From positions 62,001 to 126,000 of the forward strand of contig WBUH01000001.1 of assembly GCA_008933805.1 (NCBI GenBank): a stretch of 64,000 nt of DNA. Direction: 5' to 3'. A program made the position numbers and the translations under genes. Positions 46,283 through 54,996 of this stretch are shown one piece after another; position 1 is the stretch's first letter; every line of letters begins with the position of its first letter. This stretch comes from Bacteroidota bacterium. GTDB lineage: Bacteria; Bacteroidota; Bacteroidia; UBA8524. Under the pieces are notes generated by a model, which saw only the letters and a program-made list of their open reading frames with translations, was not told the origin of the DNA and made no database searches.

Positions 46283-47726
46283 AAAATACAGTTTACTGCT
46301 ACTTATTACAGTATTTGTTTTGCCGCTTTTGGGGCAAATGAGATTTAACCTAAAGCAAGCTATCACTTACGGACAAGAGCATAGTCCCAGTGCGCGCAGT
46401 ATAAAGGCAGCCTATAGCAGTGCCGAGTGGAATTATGTCGCCTCGCGTTCGGCATTGTTACCCAGTCTTTCATTGCAGGGCAATGTGCCGGGTTTTGTCC
46501 GCAGTATATCGCAAATACAGCAGCCCAACGGCGATATAAGTTTCCGCGAGCAACGCCTTGCCAGTTCATCGCTTTCAATGATGCTTTCGCAAAACGTAAC
46601 CCCTACGGGTGGTAGCATCTTTATGTCGTCAGACCTTTCCCGCATTGATTTGTTGGGTACAAACCCCACTACTACTTGGCAGGCATCGCCTTTGCAAGTT
46701 GGTTTCACACAGCCATTGTTCAGGGTGAATAATCTTCGCTGGGATTGGAAGCAGGCTAAGCTGCAATATGAGTTCGCTAAAAAGCAAGCTACTGAGTCGT
46801 TAGAGGATTTATCAATAGCCATCACCACTGCTTTTTTTGATTACTACATCGTACGCAAGCAAATGATAAATGCCGAGTACAACGTAGCCATGAACGATAC
46901 TTTTTACCGCATAGCCGAAGGCCGTTACAGTGTTGGCAAAATTGCAGAAAACGAAAAGCTGCAAGCCGAGTTGAGTTTGATGAATGCCCAAAATATGCGC
47001 GACCAAATACAGATACAAATATTAACCACCGAAAAACGCCTTAAAAACTTGTTGGGAGTACCCGATAACCAGCGTGTGGATGTAGATTATGAAGAGAGTC
47101 TGCCTTTATATACCGTGAGTTTGGAAAAAGCGTTGGCCGAAGCAAGGGAAAACCGCAGTAATTATGTTGGGTTTAAAATACAAGAAACCGATGCTGAGTT
47201 GAACGTTCGCAGGGCTATGGCAAATAGACGCTTTAACGGTGATTTAACAATGAGTTTCGGCTTAACAAATACTTCGGCGCAGTTTAATGATGCGTACAAC
47301 AATTTGCAGGATGCACAACGGTTAACGGTTGGATTTTCGATGCCGATACTCAATTTTGGTCGTAACAAGGCGGCTTATATGGTGGCTAAAAACGACAAGG
47401 AAAGCCGTATGGCGCAAATTGAGAACAACCGCAACAGCCTTGAGTTGGAGATAATGAACAACGTATTACAGTTTAACCAATTGAAACAAATACTGGCTAT
47501 ATCGGCAAAATCGGATACCATTGCCCGCCAACGATATGATATTAGCACCAAGCGGTTTGTGCTGGGTAAAATTGATCTTACCAACCTTACCATCGCCCAA
47601 AACGAGAAAGACCAGGCATTAATAAACTACATACGCAACCTGCAAAACTTTTGGGTATCGTATTACCAGCTTCGTCGCCTTACCCTGTTTGATTTTGAAA
47701 CCGGTAATAAGATATTGGTCCAGTAG
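46275..47726 (+). CDS. TolC-type outer-membrane efflux channel
   Basis: A 483-residue outer-membrane factor. A signal peptide ends near LPLLGQ, and two long helical OEP repeats follow (LKQAITYGQEHSPSARSIKAAY; LEKALAEARENRSNYVGFKIQETDAELN). It completes the tripartite system with the two preceding genes. Substrate is unknown: macrolides, lipids or peptides are all known for MacAB-type systems. Confidence 0.9.
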   Translation: MNKKYSLLLLITVFVLPLLGQMRFNLKQAITYGQEHSPSARSIKAAYSSAEWNYVASRSALLPSLSLQGNVPGFVRSISQIQQPNGDISFREQRLASSSLSMMLSQNVTPTGGSIFMSSDLSRIDLLGTNPTTTWQASPLQVGFTQPLFRVNNLRWDWKQAKLQYEFAKKQATESLEDLSIAITTAFFDYYIVRKQMINAEYNVAMNDTFYRIAEGRYSVGKIAENEKLQAELSLMNAQNMRDQIQIQILTTEKRLKNLLGVPDNQRVDVDYEESLPLYTVSLEKALAEARENRSNYVGFKIQETDAELNVRRAMANRRFNGDLTMSFGLTNTSAQFNDAYNNLQDAQRLTVGFSMPILNFGRNKAAYMVAKNDKESRMAQIENNRNSLELEIMNNVLQFNQLKQILAISAKSDTIARQRYDISTKRFVLGKIDLTNLTIAQNEKDQALINYIRNLQNFWVSYYQLRRLTLFDFETGNKILVQ

Positions 47727-47747
47727 AGAATGAAATTATTGATTTTT

Positions 47748-47845
47748 AACAGGATGTAAAATCCTGTTTTGATAAATGATAAGTTCGGGAGGGTTTTAAA
47801 CCCTCCCGAACTTATCATTTGATAGCGATAGGTTTCAAACCCATC
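47748..47845. repeat. Triple-hairpin intergenic element, copy B
   Basis: This 98-bp element lies between the TolC-like gene and hpt. Hairpin 1 (47748-47768) is AACAGGAT / ATCCTGTT with a 5-base loop. Hairpin 2 (47774-47820) has perfect 23-bp arms around a single T, with the core GGGTTTTAAACCC. Hairpin 3 (47827-47845) has arms GGTTT / AAACC extended by GAT / ATC across one mismatch. Arm sequences differ from copies A and C, but the three-hairpin layout and total length are the same. Confidence 0.85.
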
Positions 47846-47866
47846 ACAAAGTTTATCATAAAACAC

Positions 47867-47874
47867 TTCCTTTG
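47867..47874 (+). promoter_or_regulatory. Possible -7 promoter element of hpt
   Basis: TTCCTTTG matches TAnnTTTG at seven of eight positions and ends 5 bases before the GTG start of hpt, supporting that start and a near-leaderless transcript. Confidence 0.4.
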
Positions 47875-47879
47875 CAGTT

Positions 47880-48416
47880 GTGAGCATACAACTGCACGAT
47901 AAAACCTTTGTTCCTTTTATTTCGACCAACGATGTACAGCAGGCCGTTGTACGTGTTGCTGGGGAAATAAATACTCATTACGCAGCTAAATCACCCGTCT
48001 TGCTTCCTGTGCTTGATGGCGCATTTATGCTCGCCGCTGATTTGGCAAAACACCTCAGCGTAAAAGCCCATTTTTCATTTATCAAGTACAAGTCATACCA
48101 TAACACCCAAAGCACTGGGAAAGTAGCTTCATTACTGGGGTTAGATATTGATATTGCGGGTAAAGACGTAATTATAGTAGAAGATATTATTGATACCGGT
48201 CTCACGGTAAGCTATTTGTTGCAAGAACTGGCTAAACACAACCCTGCCAGTGTAAAAGTTGCCGCACTGCTTACCAAGCCCGACGCCTTACAAGTGCCGC
48301 TTACCATCGACTTTAAAGGAATTGAAATAGAAAACCGTTTTGTAGTTGGCTACGGAATGGACTATAATGGCTTAGGCCGTAACTTGGATTGTGTTTATGT
48401 GTTGGCCGGCAATTAG
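47880..48416 (+). CDS. hpt: Hypoxanthine phosphoribosyltransferase
   Basis: A 178-residue purine-salvage enzyme that makes IMP or GMP from the base and PRPP. The PRPP motif is DVIIVEDIIDTGLTV, the N-terminal loop is LLPVLDGAFMLAADLA, and the C-terminal hood has FVVGYGMDYN. The GTG start at 47880 gives the usual length. Its position before adk and obgE is a common Bacteroidota order. Confidence 0.95.
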   Translation: MSIQLHDKTFVPFISTNDVQQAVVRVAGEINTHYAAKSPVLLPVLDGAFMLAADLAKHLSVKAHFSFIKYKSYHNTQSTGKVASLLGLDIDIAGKDVIIVEDIIDTGLTVSYLLQELAKHNPASVKVAALLTKPDALQVPLTIDFKGIEIENRFVVGYGMDYNGLGRNLDCVYVLAGN

Positions 48417-48536
48417 TCAATCGCTTGCTAATAAAGGCATTTGAGCCTCCCTTGAATTCCTGTTTTTTAATCCGCAATCATTCAACCAATAAATCCCTAT
48501 CTTCGCACCCCTAAACAAAAAAATTTTAGAACGCTG

Positions 48537-49118
48537 ATGCTCAATATAGTTCTTTTCGGCCCTCCCGGCTCGGGCAAGGGTACCCAATCTGCCAAACTGG
48601 TTGAGAAATATGGGGTGATACAATTATCTACCGGCGATTTGTTGCGTGCTGAAATTTCAGCAGGTACACAACTTGGCTTAGAAGCTAAACAGCTGATGGA
48701 TAAAGGTATTTTGGTTTCAGATGAGATTGTGATAGGTATGATAAGCAACAAGTTAGATGCTAACCCACAGGCCAAAGGCTTTATTTTTGATGGGTTTCCT
48801 CGTACAGTTGCGCAAGCCGAAGCATTGGATAATTTGTTAGAAGACAGGGGATTGGGAATCACTTGTATGCTTGCTTTAGAAGTTCCCAACGATGAATTGA
48901 AAACCCGTTTGTTGTTGAGGGGTAAAGACAGCGGCCGTGCAGACGACCAAAACCCCGAAGTGATACAAAACCGTATCAATGTTTATAACGAGCAAACTTT
49001 GCCCGTGGCTAACTATTACCAAGCACAAGGTAAATACGTTGAGTTGAATGGTGTGGGGGGAATTGATGATATTTTTGGTGTGATATGCACACATATTGAT
49101 GCTGCAAAAGCAAATTAA
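48537..49118 (+). CDS. adk: Adenylate kinase
   Basis: A 193-residue enzyme catalysing ATP + AMP to 2 ADP. The P-loop is [12 protein letters not shown], the AMP site is STGDLLRAE and [12 protein letters not shown], and the lid is the short form ([18 protein letters not shown]), without the zinc-finger cysteines. It overlaps obgE by one base, so the two are translationally coupled. Confidence 0.97.
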   Translation: MLNIVLFGPPGSGKGTQSAKLVEKYGVIQLSTGDLLRAEISAGTQLGLEAKQLMDKGILVSDEIVIGMISNKLDANPQAKGFIFDGFPRTVAQAEALDNLLEDRGLGITCMLALEVPNDELKTRLLLRGKDSGRADDQNPEVIQNRINVYNEQTLPVANYYQAQGKYVELNGVGGIDDIFGVICTHIDAAKAN

Positions 49119-50110
49119 TGGCGGATAGTAACTTTATAGATTACGTTAAAATATGTTGCCGTAGTGGTAAGGGCGGGCAAGGTAGTACACACTTGCACCG
49201 TGATAAACTTACTGCTAAAGGCGGACCTGACGGCGGAGACGGCGGACGTGGCGGACATATTATTGTGCAGGGTAACGACCAGCTTTGGACGTTGCTGCAT
49301 TTAAAATACCGCAAACACGTTATTGCTGAATCGGGGCAACCCGGCAGCAGCGGACTGAAAACAGGTGCCAGCGGTAAGGATGAGATTTTGGAGGTGCCTT
49401 TGGGTACCGTTGCCAAAGACGAAGAGACCGGTGAAATATTGTTTGAAATTACCGAACACGGCCAAACCGAAGTACTGCTGAAAGGCGGTCGCGGCGGACA
49501 AGGTAACCATCACTACAAAAGCCCTACCAACCAAACCCCTCGCTTTGCCCAACCCGGAGAACCCGGTGATGAGAAGTGGCGTATTTTGGAATTGAAGGTG
49601 TTGGCCGATGTAGGCTTGGTGGGTTTTCCCAATGCGGGTAAATCAACCTTGTTGTCGGTGGTAACGGCTGCAAAACCTGAAATTGCCGATTATCCGTTTA
49701 CTACTTTAGTACCCAATTTGGGTATTGTGAAATACCGCGATTACAAATCGTTTGTAATGGCGGATATTCCTGGTATTATTGAGGGTGCGCACGAAGGTCG
49801 CGGATTAGGTCATCGCTTCTTGCGCCACATCGAGCGTAATGCTTTGCTGTTGTTTATGATTCCTGCTGATAGCAAGGATATTAAAGCAGAATTTGCCATA
49901 TTGAACAATGAATTGGAGCAGTTTAACACTGAATTGTTGCACAAAAAACGTTTGTTGGCCATTACCAAAACCGATATGTTAGACGATGAACTGATGGAGG
50001 AAATGAAAAAAGAACTGCCAAAAGATGTTCAAACGATTTTCATCTCATCGGTAACAGGCAAAAACATCCAAGAACTTAAAGACATCATCTGGCGTGAATT
50101 AAATGATTAA
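49118..50110 (+). CDS. obgE: Obg family GTPase
   Basis: A 330-residue GTPase involved in late 50S ribosome assembly and stress control. The glycine-rich Obg fold covers residues 1-158 ([18 protein letters not shown]). The G domain follows with G1 [10 protein letters not shown]3 DIPGIIEG and G4 TKTD. There is no long C-terminal extension, as is usual in Bacteroidota. It is followed by a bidirectional terminator. Confidence 0.97.
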   Translation: MADSNFIDYVKICCRSGKGGQGSTHLHRDKLTAKGGPDGGDGGRGGHIIVQGNDQLWTLLHLKYRKHVIAESGQPGSSGLKTGASGKDEILEVPLGTVAKDEETGEILFEITEHGQTEVLLKGGRGGQGNHHYKSPTNQTPRFAQPGEPGDEKWRILELKVLADVGLVGFPNAGKSTLLSVVTAAKPEIADYPFTTLVPNLGIVKYRDYKSFVMADIPGIIEGAHEGRGLGHRFLRHIERNALLLFMIPADSKDIKAEFAILNNELEQFNTELLHKKRLLAITKTDMLDDELMEEMKKELPKDVQTIFISSVTGKNIQELKDIIWRELND

Positions 50111-50149
50111 CAAAAATCATTTGTATTTATAACGGATGCTATAAAAAAT

Positions 50150-50180
50150 AAAGCCCGACTTTTATAAAAAGTCGGGCTTT
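50150..50180. terminator. Bidirectional terminator between obgE and bioY
   Basis: The stem AAAGCCCGACTTTT / AAAAAGTCGGGCTTT has a 2-base loop, A-rich on the left and T-rich on the right. It serves both convergent genes. Confidence 0.9.
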
Positions 50181-50198
50181 ATTTTTAAGCTGTATTAA

Positions 50199-50741
50199 TT
50201 AAGCAGGAGTTTCTGTTTTAAGGTATTTTCGAGTAAGCCAGTACACCAACGATACAACCACCGATTTGGCTATTGCGCCCGGCAGCAGGTTGAAGAAGCC
50301 ATTGGTAAGTGCATAATCAATATCCATTTTGTGGTATAAAATACCCCAAGCTGTTCCAAAAATCATAATTACCGCGTGGGTCATTAATATCCAAGCAAAT
50401 ACACCAAACCAATCTTTAAAATATTGGCGTGCTGCGGTTAGCAAAATAACCGCAAACGGAAATCCGTATATGTAACCTGCTGTGCGGCCAAAGTAAAACT
50501 CTTTGCCAAAAAATTCTCCGCTAAAAACGGGCAAATACATCCCCGCCAACATATATAAGAACGTGCCCAATAAATTGGCCTGACGGCTAAAATACAGGCA
50601 AGTAAAACACAATATCAGCGATTGCAGCGTTATGGGCACTGCACCCACATCTATCTTCATTTTTGCACCGGCCACCAAGCCTATCAGCACCACAGGAGCT
50701 TGCCACAATAAGCCTTTCTCGGGTTTGTAATTCAATTTCAT
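50199..50741 (-). CDS. bioY: BioY-type biotin transporter subunit
   Basis: A 180-residue membrane protein with about five or six helices. Family features are AGAKMKIDVGAVPITLQSL near the N-terminus and FGRTAGYIYGFPFAV in the middle, both typical of BioY, the substrate-binding component of biotin ECF transporters. No ATPase or EcfT partner lies nearby. A perfect -7 element sits 8 bases upstream of the ATG. No biotin-repressor operator was recognised. Confidence 0.88.
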   Translation of the reverse strand: MKLNYKPEKGLLWQAPVVLIGLVAGAKMKIDVGAVPITLQSLILCFTCLYFSRQANLLGTFLYMLAGMYLPVFSGEFFGKEFYFGRTAGYIYGFPFAVILLTAARQYFKDWFGVFAWILMTHAVIMIFGTAWGILYHKMDIDYALTNGFFNLLPGAIAKSVVVSLVYWLTRKYLKTETPA

Positions 50742-50749
50742 TCAGGGCG

Positions 50750-50757
50750 CAAAGCTA
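50750..50757 (-). promoter_or_regulatory. Probable -7 promoter element of bioY
   Basis: On the minus strand TAGCTTTG matches TAnnTTTG exactly, 8 bases before the bioY ATG. Confidence 0.5.
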
Positions 50758-50821
50758 CTGTTTTTTGTATTACGCTAATAAAGGATGACAGTAAAGGCAC
50801 TAAGGTGCAAATTGCTGCTTT

Positions 50822-50923
50822 GGGCGGGTTGAAACCCACCCCTTGCTAAATTACAGTAGTGCGGGGGACTTAAGTCCCCCGCACTACTGTAATTTCAACA
50901 GCATAGGATTTTAATCCTATGCT
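50822..50923. repeat. Triple-hairpin intergenic element, copy C
   Basis: This 102-bp element lies between bioY and the pentapeptide-repeat gene. Hairpin 1 (50822-50841) is GGGTT / AACCC around GA, extended by GGG / CCC across one mismatch. Hairpin 2 (50848-50895) is a perfect 48-bp palindrome centred on GGGACTTAAGTCCC. Hairpin 3 (50900-50923) has 11-bp arms AGCATAGGATT / AATCCTATGCT around TT. The layout equals copies A and B. It lies upstream of both flanking genes, so it is not simply a terminator. Confidence 0.88.
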
Positions 50924-50960
50924 TAATTAATTATATTTACAGTAAGGAATATTGTATTGT

Positions 50961-52442
50961 ATGACAGAAGAAGAAAAGCGTTTACAGGAGCTTGAAACAG
51001 AGAATCAGAAACTTCGGGAAGAAATAGCAAAGCTGCGTCCTTCGTTAAAGAAGAGAGCAAAAAAAGTCTTCAAACGCGGAAGGATAATAACAGAAGCCTA
51101 TTTAGGCAGGGGACTTAAAACCAGTATCCAAAAATTTCTTACTGAATTAACGGAACAAAAAACGGTTAGTAAAGATACAGTGTCCGACCTCTCCGCACGA
51201 TTGGTAATGAGGTTTACCCGCTTGGGGAGAATTGGTTTTTTGTTAGCTCTAATCCCCATTTTATTTACTCTTTTTCAAACATGGTTGTTGTTTAATCAAA
51301 ATGCAATGATTGAAAAGCAAAATCAAATTGCGGAGAAGCAAACTGAAATTGCAAAAAACCAAGCGGATTTAATGGGGGTGCAAAACAGCATGGTGCAAAA
51401 TCAAACTGCATTAATGGATAGCCAAACCAATATTATGAAGTTCCAAAACCAAATGTTTGGTGAGCAAAACAAAATGGTAGAAAAACAGACAACTATGATT
51501 GACTGGCAGAATCGGTTGTTTGAAAACCAAAATTTGATGGTGCAGGCTCAAAATAACCGTCTCGATCAACAAACCTATTTGCAAGAAGCCGAACGTCGTA
51601 GTGCATTGGTATTTTTAATGGGCAATATTTTTGATGAAGTAAATAATGAGTTACGGGAAGATTATGGCAATGATGGTATACGTAACTTATCACCTCAGTT
51701 AATTGGACGTATCATTGCATTGAGTCATAGCTTAACCCCTTATAAGTTTCTAGTTAAGGATGAATTAACTGGTAGTGAATATAGTCCTGAAAGGGGGCAA
51801 TTGCTTATAACACTTGCCCATAGTCGTATCGATTGTAGTAGCCTAGATGAGATATATAGCAAAGCAGATTTTTCAAACTCTTTCTTATCAAAAGCAAAAT
51901 TAAGTGGAGCATATTTACGATACGTTGATTTATTCAATGCTAATTTAAGCGATGCCGATTTAAGCGATGCCGATTTACAAAGAGCCAAGTTAGGGAGTTC
52001 GATTTTAATCAGTGCCAATTTAGAGAATGCTAATTTGAGCAGCACCGATTTATGGGCAGCTGATTTACGTAGTACTAATTTAAATGATGTTAATTTATTT
52101 TCTGCAAACTTAAGCTATGCCTATATGAGCAATGCCAACTTAACAAGAGTCGATTTACGTTACGCCAATTTACGCAATGCCAATTTACACAATGCAGTGT
52201 TAACATCTTCCCTGTTAAATCAAGTCAAACTAGAGAATGCCGATTTAAATAATTCTCTTTTCAAGTATTCTAATTTATGGGAAGCTGATTTACATGGGGT
52301 TGATTTAGAAAATATTAGGATAAATAAAACTAACTATTTGGCTCTAATTGGCACTAAAAGTTACGTTTATAATTATCAAAAGCACTTTTTATACAATGAT
52401 ATAGTTACACAAGATTCTATTTTCAAGCTTATCAAAAAATAA
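50961..52442 (+). CDS. Membrane pentapeptide-repeat protein with glutamine heptads
   Basis: A 493-residue protein. An N-terminal coiled coil comes first (about 2-25), then a basic segment and one membrane helix (about 88-111). A 98-residue stretch of 14 heptads (113-210) follows, in which every heptad starts with Gln and has hydrophobic residues at positions 4 and 5. A globular stretch (about 211-300) precedes about 25 pentapeptide repeats (about 305-450, of the form A-N/D-L-x-x) that should form a square beta-helix. I recognise no named family. The start is the ATG at 50961; a TTG three codons upstream is also open. It appears monocistronic. The pentapeptide part is AT-rich. Confidence 0.85.
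   Translation: MTEEEKRLQELETENQKLREEIAKLRPSLKKRAKKVFKRGRIITEAYLGRGLKTSIQKFLTELTEQKTVSKDTVSDLSARLVMRFTRLGRIGFLLALIPILFTLFQTWLLFNQNAMIEKQNQIAEKQTEIAKNQADLMGVQNSMVQNQTALMDSQTNIMKFQNQMFGEQNKMVEKQTTMIDWQNRLFENQNLMVQAQNNRLDQQTYLQEAERRSALVFLMGNIFDEVNNELREDYGNDGIRNLSPQLIGRIIALSHSLTPYKFLVKDELTGSEYSPERGQLLITLAHSRIDCSSLDEIYSKADFSNSFLSKAKLSGAYLRYVDLFNANLSDADLSDADLQRAKLGSSILISANLENANLSSTDLWAADLRSTNLNDVNLFSANLSYAYMSNANLTRVDLRYANLRNANLHNAVLTSSLLNQVKLENADLNNSLFKYSNLWEADLHGVDLENIRINKTNYLALIGTKSYVYNYQKHFLYNDIVTQDSIFKLIKK
51297..51590 (+). repeat. Coding repeat: 14 heptads beginning with Gln
   Basis: Fourteen consecutive 21-base units encode Q-x-x-h-h-x-x (for example QNAMIEK, QNQIAEK, QTALMDS, QNKMVEK, QNLMVQA). 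Codons vary freely between units, so the pattern is kept at protein level rather than by recent duplication. Confidence 0.9.
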
Positions 52443-52488
52443 CAGTTAGTCCTCAAAATCCCCATTCCCACATTTGCACATTGAAACC

Positions 52489-52496
52489 TATCTTTG
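52489..52496 (+). promoter_or_regulatory. Probable -7 promoter element of pheT
   Basis: TATCTTTG is a perfect TAnnTTTG match and ends 7 bases before the pheT ATG. It overlaps the 12-bp palindrome CTTTGCGCAAAG (52492-52503) that abuts the start codon, a possible operator. Confidence 0.55.
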
Positions 52497-52503
52497 CGCA
52501 AAG

Positions 52504-54891
52504 ATGAAAATTTCGTACAACTGGTTAAAAACCCTGATAGATATAGAGCAATCGCCCGAAGAATTGGGTGTATTGCTTACCAATTGCGGATTAGAAGTAG
52601 AAGGTATTGAGGCTGTGAGCAGTATACAAGGCGGCTTGCAGGGCTTGGTGATAGGCGAGGTGAAGGAGCGTTGGCAGCACCCCAATGCCGACCGTTTAAG
52701 CGTTACCAAAGTAGATGTGGGCGGGTCTGAGTTGCTGCAAATAGTGTGCGGTGCCCCTAACGTGGCTGCCGGACAAAAAGTGCTGGTAGCAACCGTTGGC
52801 GCAACGCTATACCCTACAGGCGGCGAACCTTTTAAAATCAGCAAATCAAAAATACGCGGCGAAGTTTCGGAAGGCATGATATGCGCCGAAGACGAAGTAG
52901 GTTTGGGAACCAGCCACGACGGTATTATGGTGCTGGATACCGCAGCCGTAGTAGGCTCTCAAGGGGCTGATTATTTTAAAGTAGAAAACGATTTTACGAT
53001 AGAAATAGGTCTTACTGCCAACCGTGGTGATGCTGCTTCGCATTTGGGTGTAGCCCGCGATGTAGCCGCTCTTACGGGCAAAAAAGTAAACGTAAAGTAT
53101 GCTCCATTACCCGCACCGCAAGGCAGCAATCTTGTAGAAGTGGTGATAGAAGATGCCGAAGGTTGCCCCCGATACAGCGGTATCAGCATTAGCGGGGTAG
53201 AGGTGAAACCCAGTCCCGCATGGTTGCAAAACCGCTTAAAAGCTATTGGCTTAAGCCCCATTAACAATATTGTAGATGTTACCAACTTTGTGCTGCACGA
53301 GTTGGGTCAACCCATACACGCCTTTGATGCCGATAAAATCACAGGCAGCAAAATTGTGGTAAAAAAGGCTACGCAAGGGCAAAAATTCACTACGTTGGAT
53401 AAAACCGAGCGTACCCTTACCGGTAACGAGTTGTTGATTTGCAACGCTGCCGAACCGATGGCCATTGCAGGGGTGTTTGGCGGTTTACACAGCGGTGTAA
53501 GTGCTGAAACTAAAAACCTGTTTATTGAAAGTGCTTATTTCGACCCCGGCACCATTCGTAAATCGGCAAAAGGGCAGGGGCTAAACACCGATGCCTCGTT
53601 CCGTTACGAGCGCGGCACCGACCCTGAAATAACCGTTAATGCCATCAACAGGGTGGTAGAATTGATTTTGGCAACCGCAGGCGGCAGTGTTAGCAGCCCC
53701 GTGGTGGATGTGTATGCCCGCAAAATCAATCCTTCAAAAATTACCCTGCGTTATAAAAAGCTAAACGAAGTATTGGGTCAAACTGCTTCTGTGGATGAAG
53801 TGAAAGCCATCATCACAGGGTTGGATATTACTGTTGAAGGCGAAGACGAAAACGGCTTGCAATTAAGCGTGCCTGCTTACCGTCCCGATGTAACCCGCGA
53901 GATTGACGTGATAGAAGAGTTTATCCGTATTTACGGGCTGAACAGGATAGAGATACCGTCGTCAGTAAAACTGTCTTACAATACCTCAACAGGCATTAAC
54001 AAAGAGAAACTGTACAACCGCGCTGCCGATATGTTGGCGGCTAACGGCTACTACGAGTTGGTAACTAACTCGCTTACCAAAGTATCGTATTATACCGAAG
54101 AAGAGTTGGAGCAGGCCGTGCGTATGCTCAATCCACTGAGTGCTGATTTGGAGGTGATGCGCCTTAATACATTGTACTCAGGGTTAGAGGCAGTAACCTA
54201 TAACCGTAATCGTAAGGCCAATAACCTTAAGTTTTTTGAGTTGAGCAAAACCTACCGCAAGGTAGAGGGCAAATACGAAGAAAAATGGTGGTTAAGTCTT
54301 TGGTTGTGTGGCGATGAGCAAAACGAAAGCTGGAAATATCCCACCCGCGCAAGCGATTTTTATACCCTTAAGCAAACTTGCGATAATTTGTTTACTGCAA
54401 TGGGTGTAGAAGTGCCTTTTACTGAACGTAACATCATTGGCAGTCCTGCTGAAATTGATGGAAATAAGCTGGTAAACTATGGCCCCGTATCACCCAAAAT
54501 AACCAAAAGTTTTGACATACAGGGCACGGTATTTTATGCGGTGATTGATTGGGAACGCTTGTTGCAAAAAGCCACTGCACAAAAATTCACCCTGAAAGAA
54601 ATTTCAAAATTCCCCGAAGTTCGCCGCGATTTATCGTTGGTGATAGATAAAAAAATTACCTTTGAGCAACTACACACCATTGCTCGTCAAGCAGAGCGTA
54701 AACTGCTGCGCGCTATTGATGTGTTTGATGTGTATGAAGGGGATAAGATTGAGGCAGGAAAGAAGGCGTATGCGTTGAGTTTTATTTTGCAAGACGAAAC
54801 AAAAACCCTTACTGATGCTGAAATTGAAAAGATTATGAACCGTTTGATGCAAGGGTTTGAAAAGGAAGTAGGGGCTGTAATTAGGAAATAG
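52504..54891 (+). CDS. pheT: Phenylalanine-tRNA ligase beta subunit
   Basis: A 795-residue beta subunit. It has an N-terminal B1/tRNA-binding OB domain (MKISYNWLKTLIDI, HPNADRLSVTKVDVG), the B3/B4 editing region (LTANRGDAASHLGVARDVAALTG, NNIVDVTNFVLHELGQPIHAFD), the B5 domain, the catalytic-like core and the FDX-ACB anticodon domain at the end (KFPEVRRDLSLVIDK). The alpha subunit gene is not in the window. The frame is open 10 codons upstream, but the promoter element and family N-terminus support the ATG at 52504. Confidence 0.97.
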   Translation: MKISYNWLKTLIDIEQSPEELGVLLTNCGLEVEGIEAVSSIQGGLQGLVIGEVKERWQHPNADRLSVTKVDVGGSELLQIVCGAPNVAAGQKVLVATVGATLYPTGGEPFKISKSKIRGEVSEGMICAEDEVGLGTSHDGIMVLDTAAVVGSQGADYFKVENDFTIEIGLTANRGDAASHLGVARDVAALTGKKVNVKYAPLPAPQGSNLVEVVIEDAEGCPRYSGISISGVEVKPSPAWLQNRLKAIGLSPINNIVDVTNFVLHELGQPIHAFDADKITGSKIVVKKATQGQKFTTLDKTERTLTGNELLICNAAEPMAIAGVFGGLHSGVSAETKNLFIESAYFDPGTIRKSAKGQGLNTDASFRYERGTDPEITVNAINRVVELILATAGGSVSSPVVDVYARKINPSKITLRYKKLNEVLGQTASVDEVKAIITGLDITVEGEDENGLQLSVPAYRPDVTREIDVIEEFIRIYGLNRIEIPSSVKLSYNTSTGINKEKLYNRAADMLAANGYYELVTNSLTKVSYYTEEELEQAVRMLNPLSADLEVMRLNTLYSGLEAVTYNRNRKANNLKFFELSKTYRKVEGKYEEKWWLSLWLCGDEQNESWKYPTRASDFYTLKQTCDNLFTAMGVEVPFTERNIIGSPAEIDGNKLVNYGPVSPKITKSFDIQGTVFYAVIDWERLLQKATAQKFTLKEISKFPEVRRDLSLVIDKKITFEQLHTIARQAERKLLRAIDVFDVYEGDKIEAGKKAYALSFILQDETKTLTDAEIEKIMNRLMQGFEKEVGAVIRK

Positions 54892-54996
54892 TTATTAGTT
54901 TACGGTTTAAGGTTTTCAGTTACGACTTTAAACCTGTAAATTAGAAACGTAATTGTAGAATTTAAAACTGAAGACATAAAACTGTAAACGCGAAGC

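Noticed and set aside
54892-54996. AT-rich gap with repeated AAACTGTAAA-like words between pheT and the coiled-coil gene
   Set aside because: The words are short and irregular, with no hairpin, RNA gene or promoter consensus that I could support.
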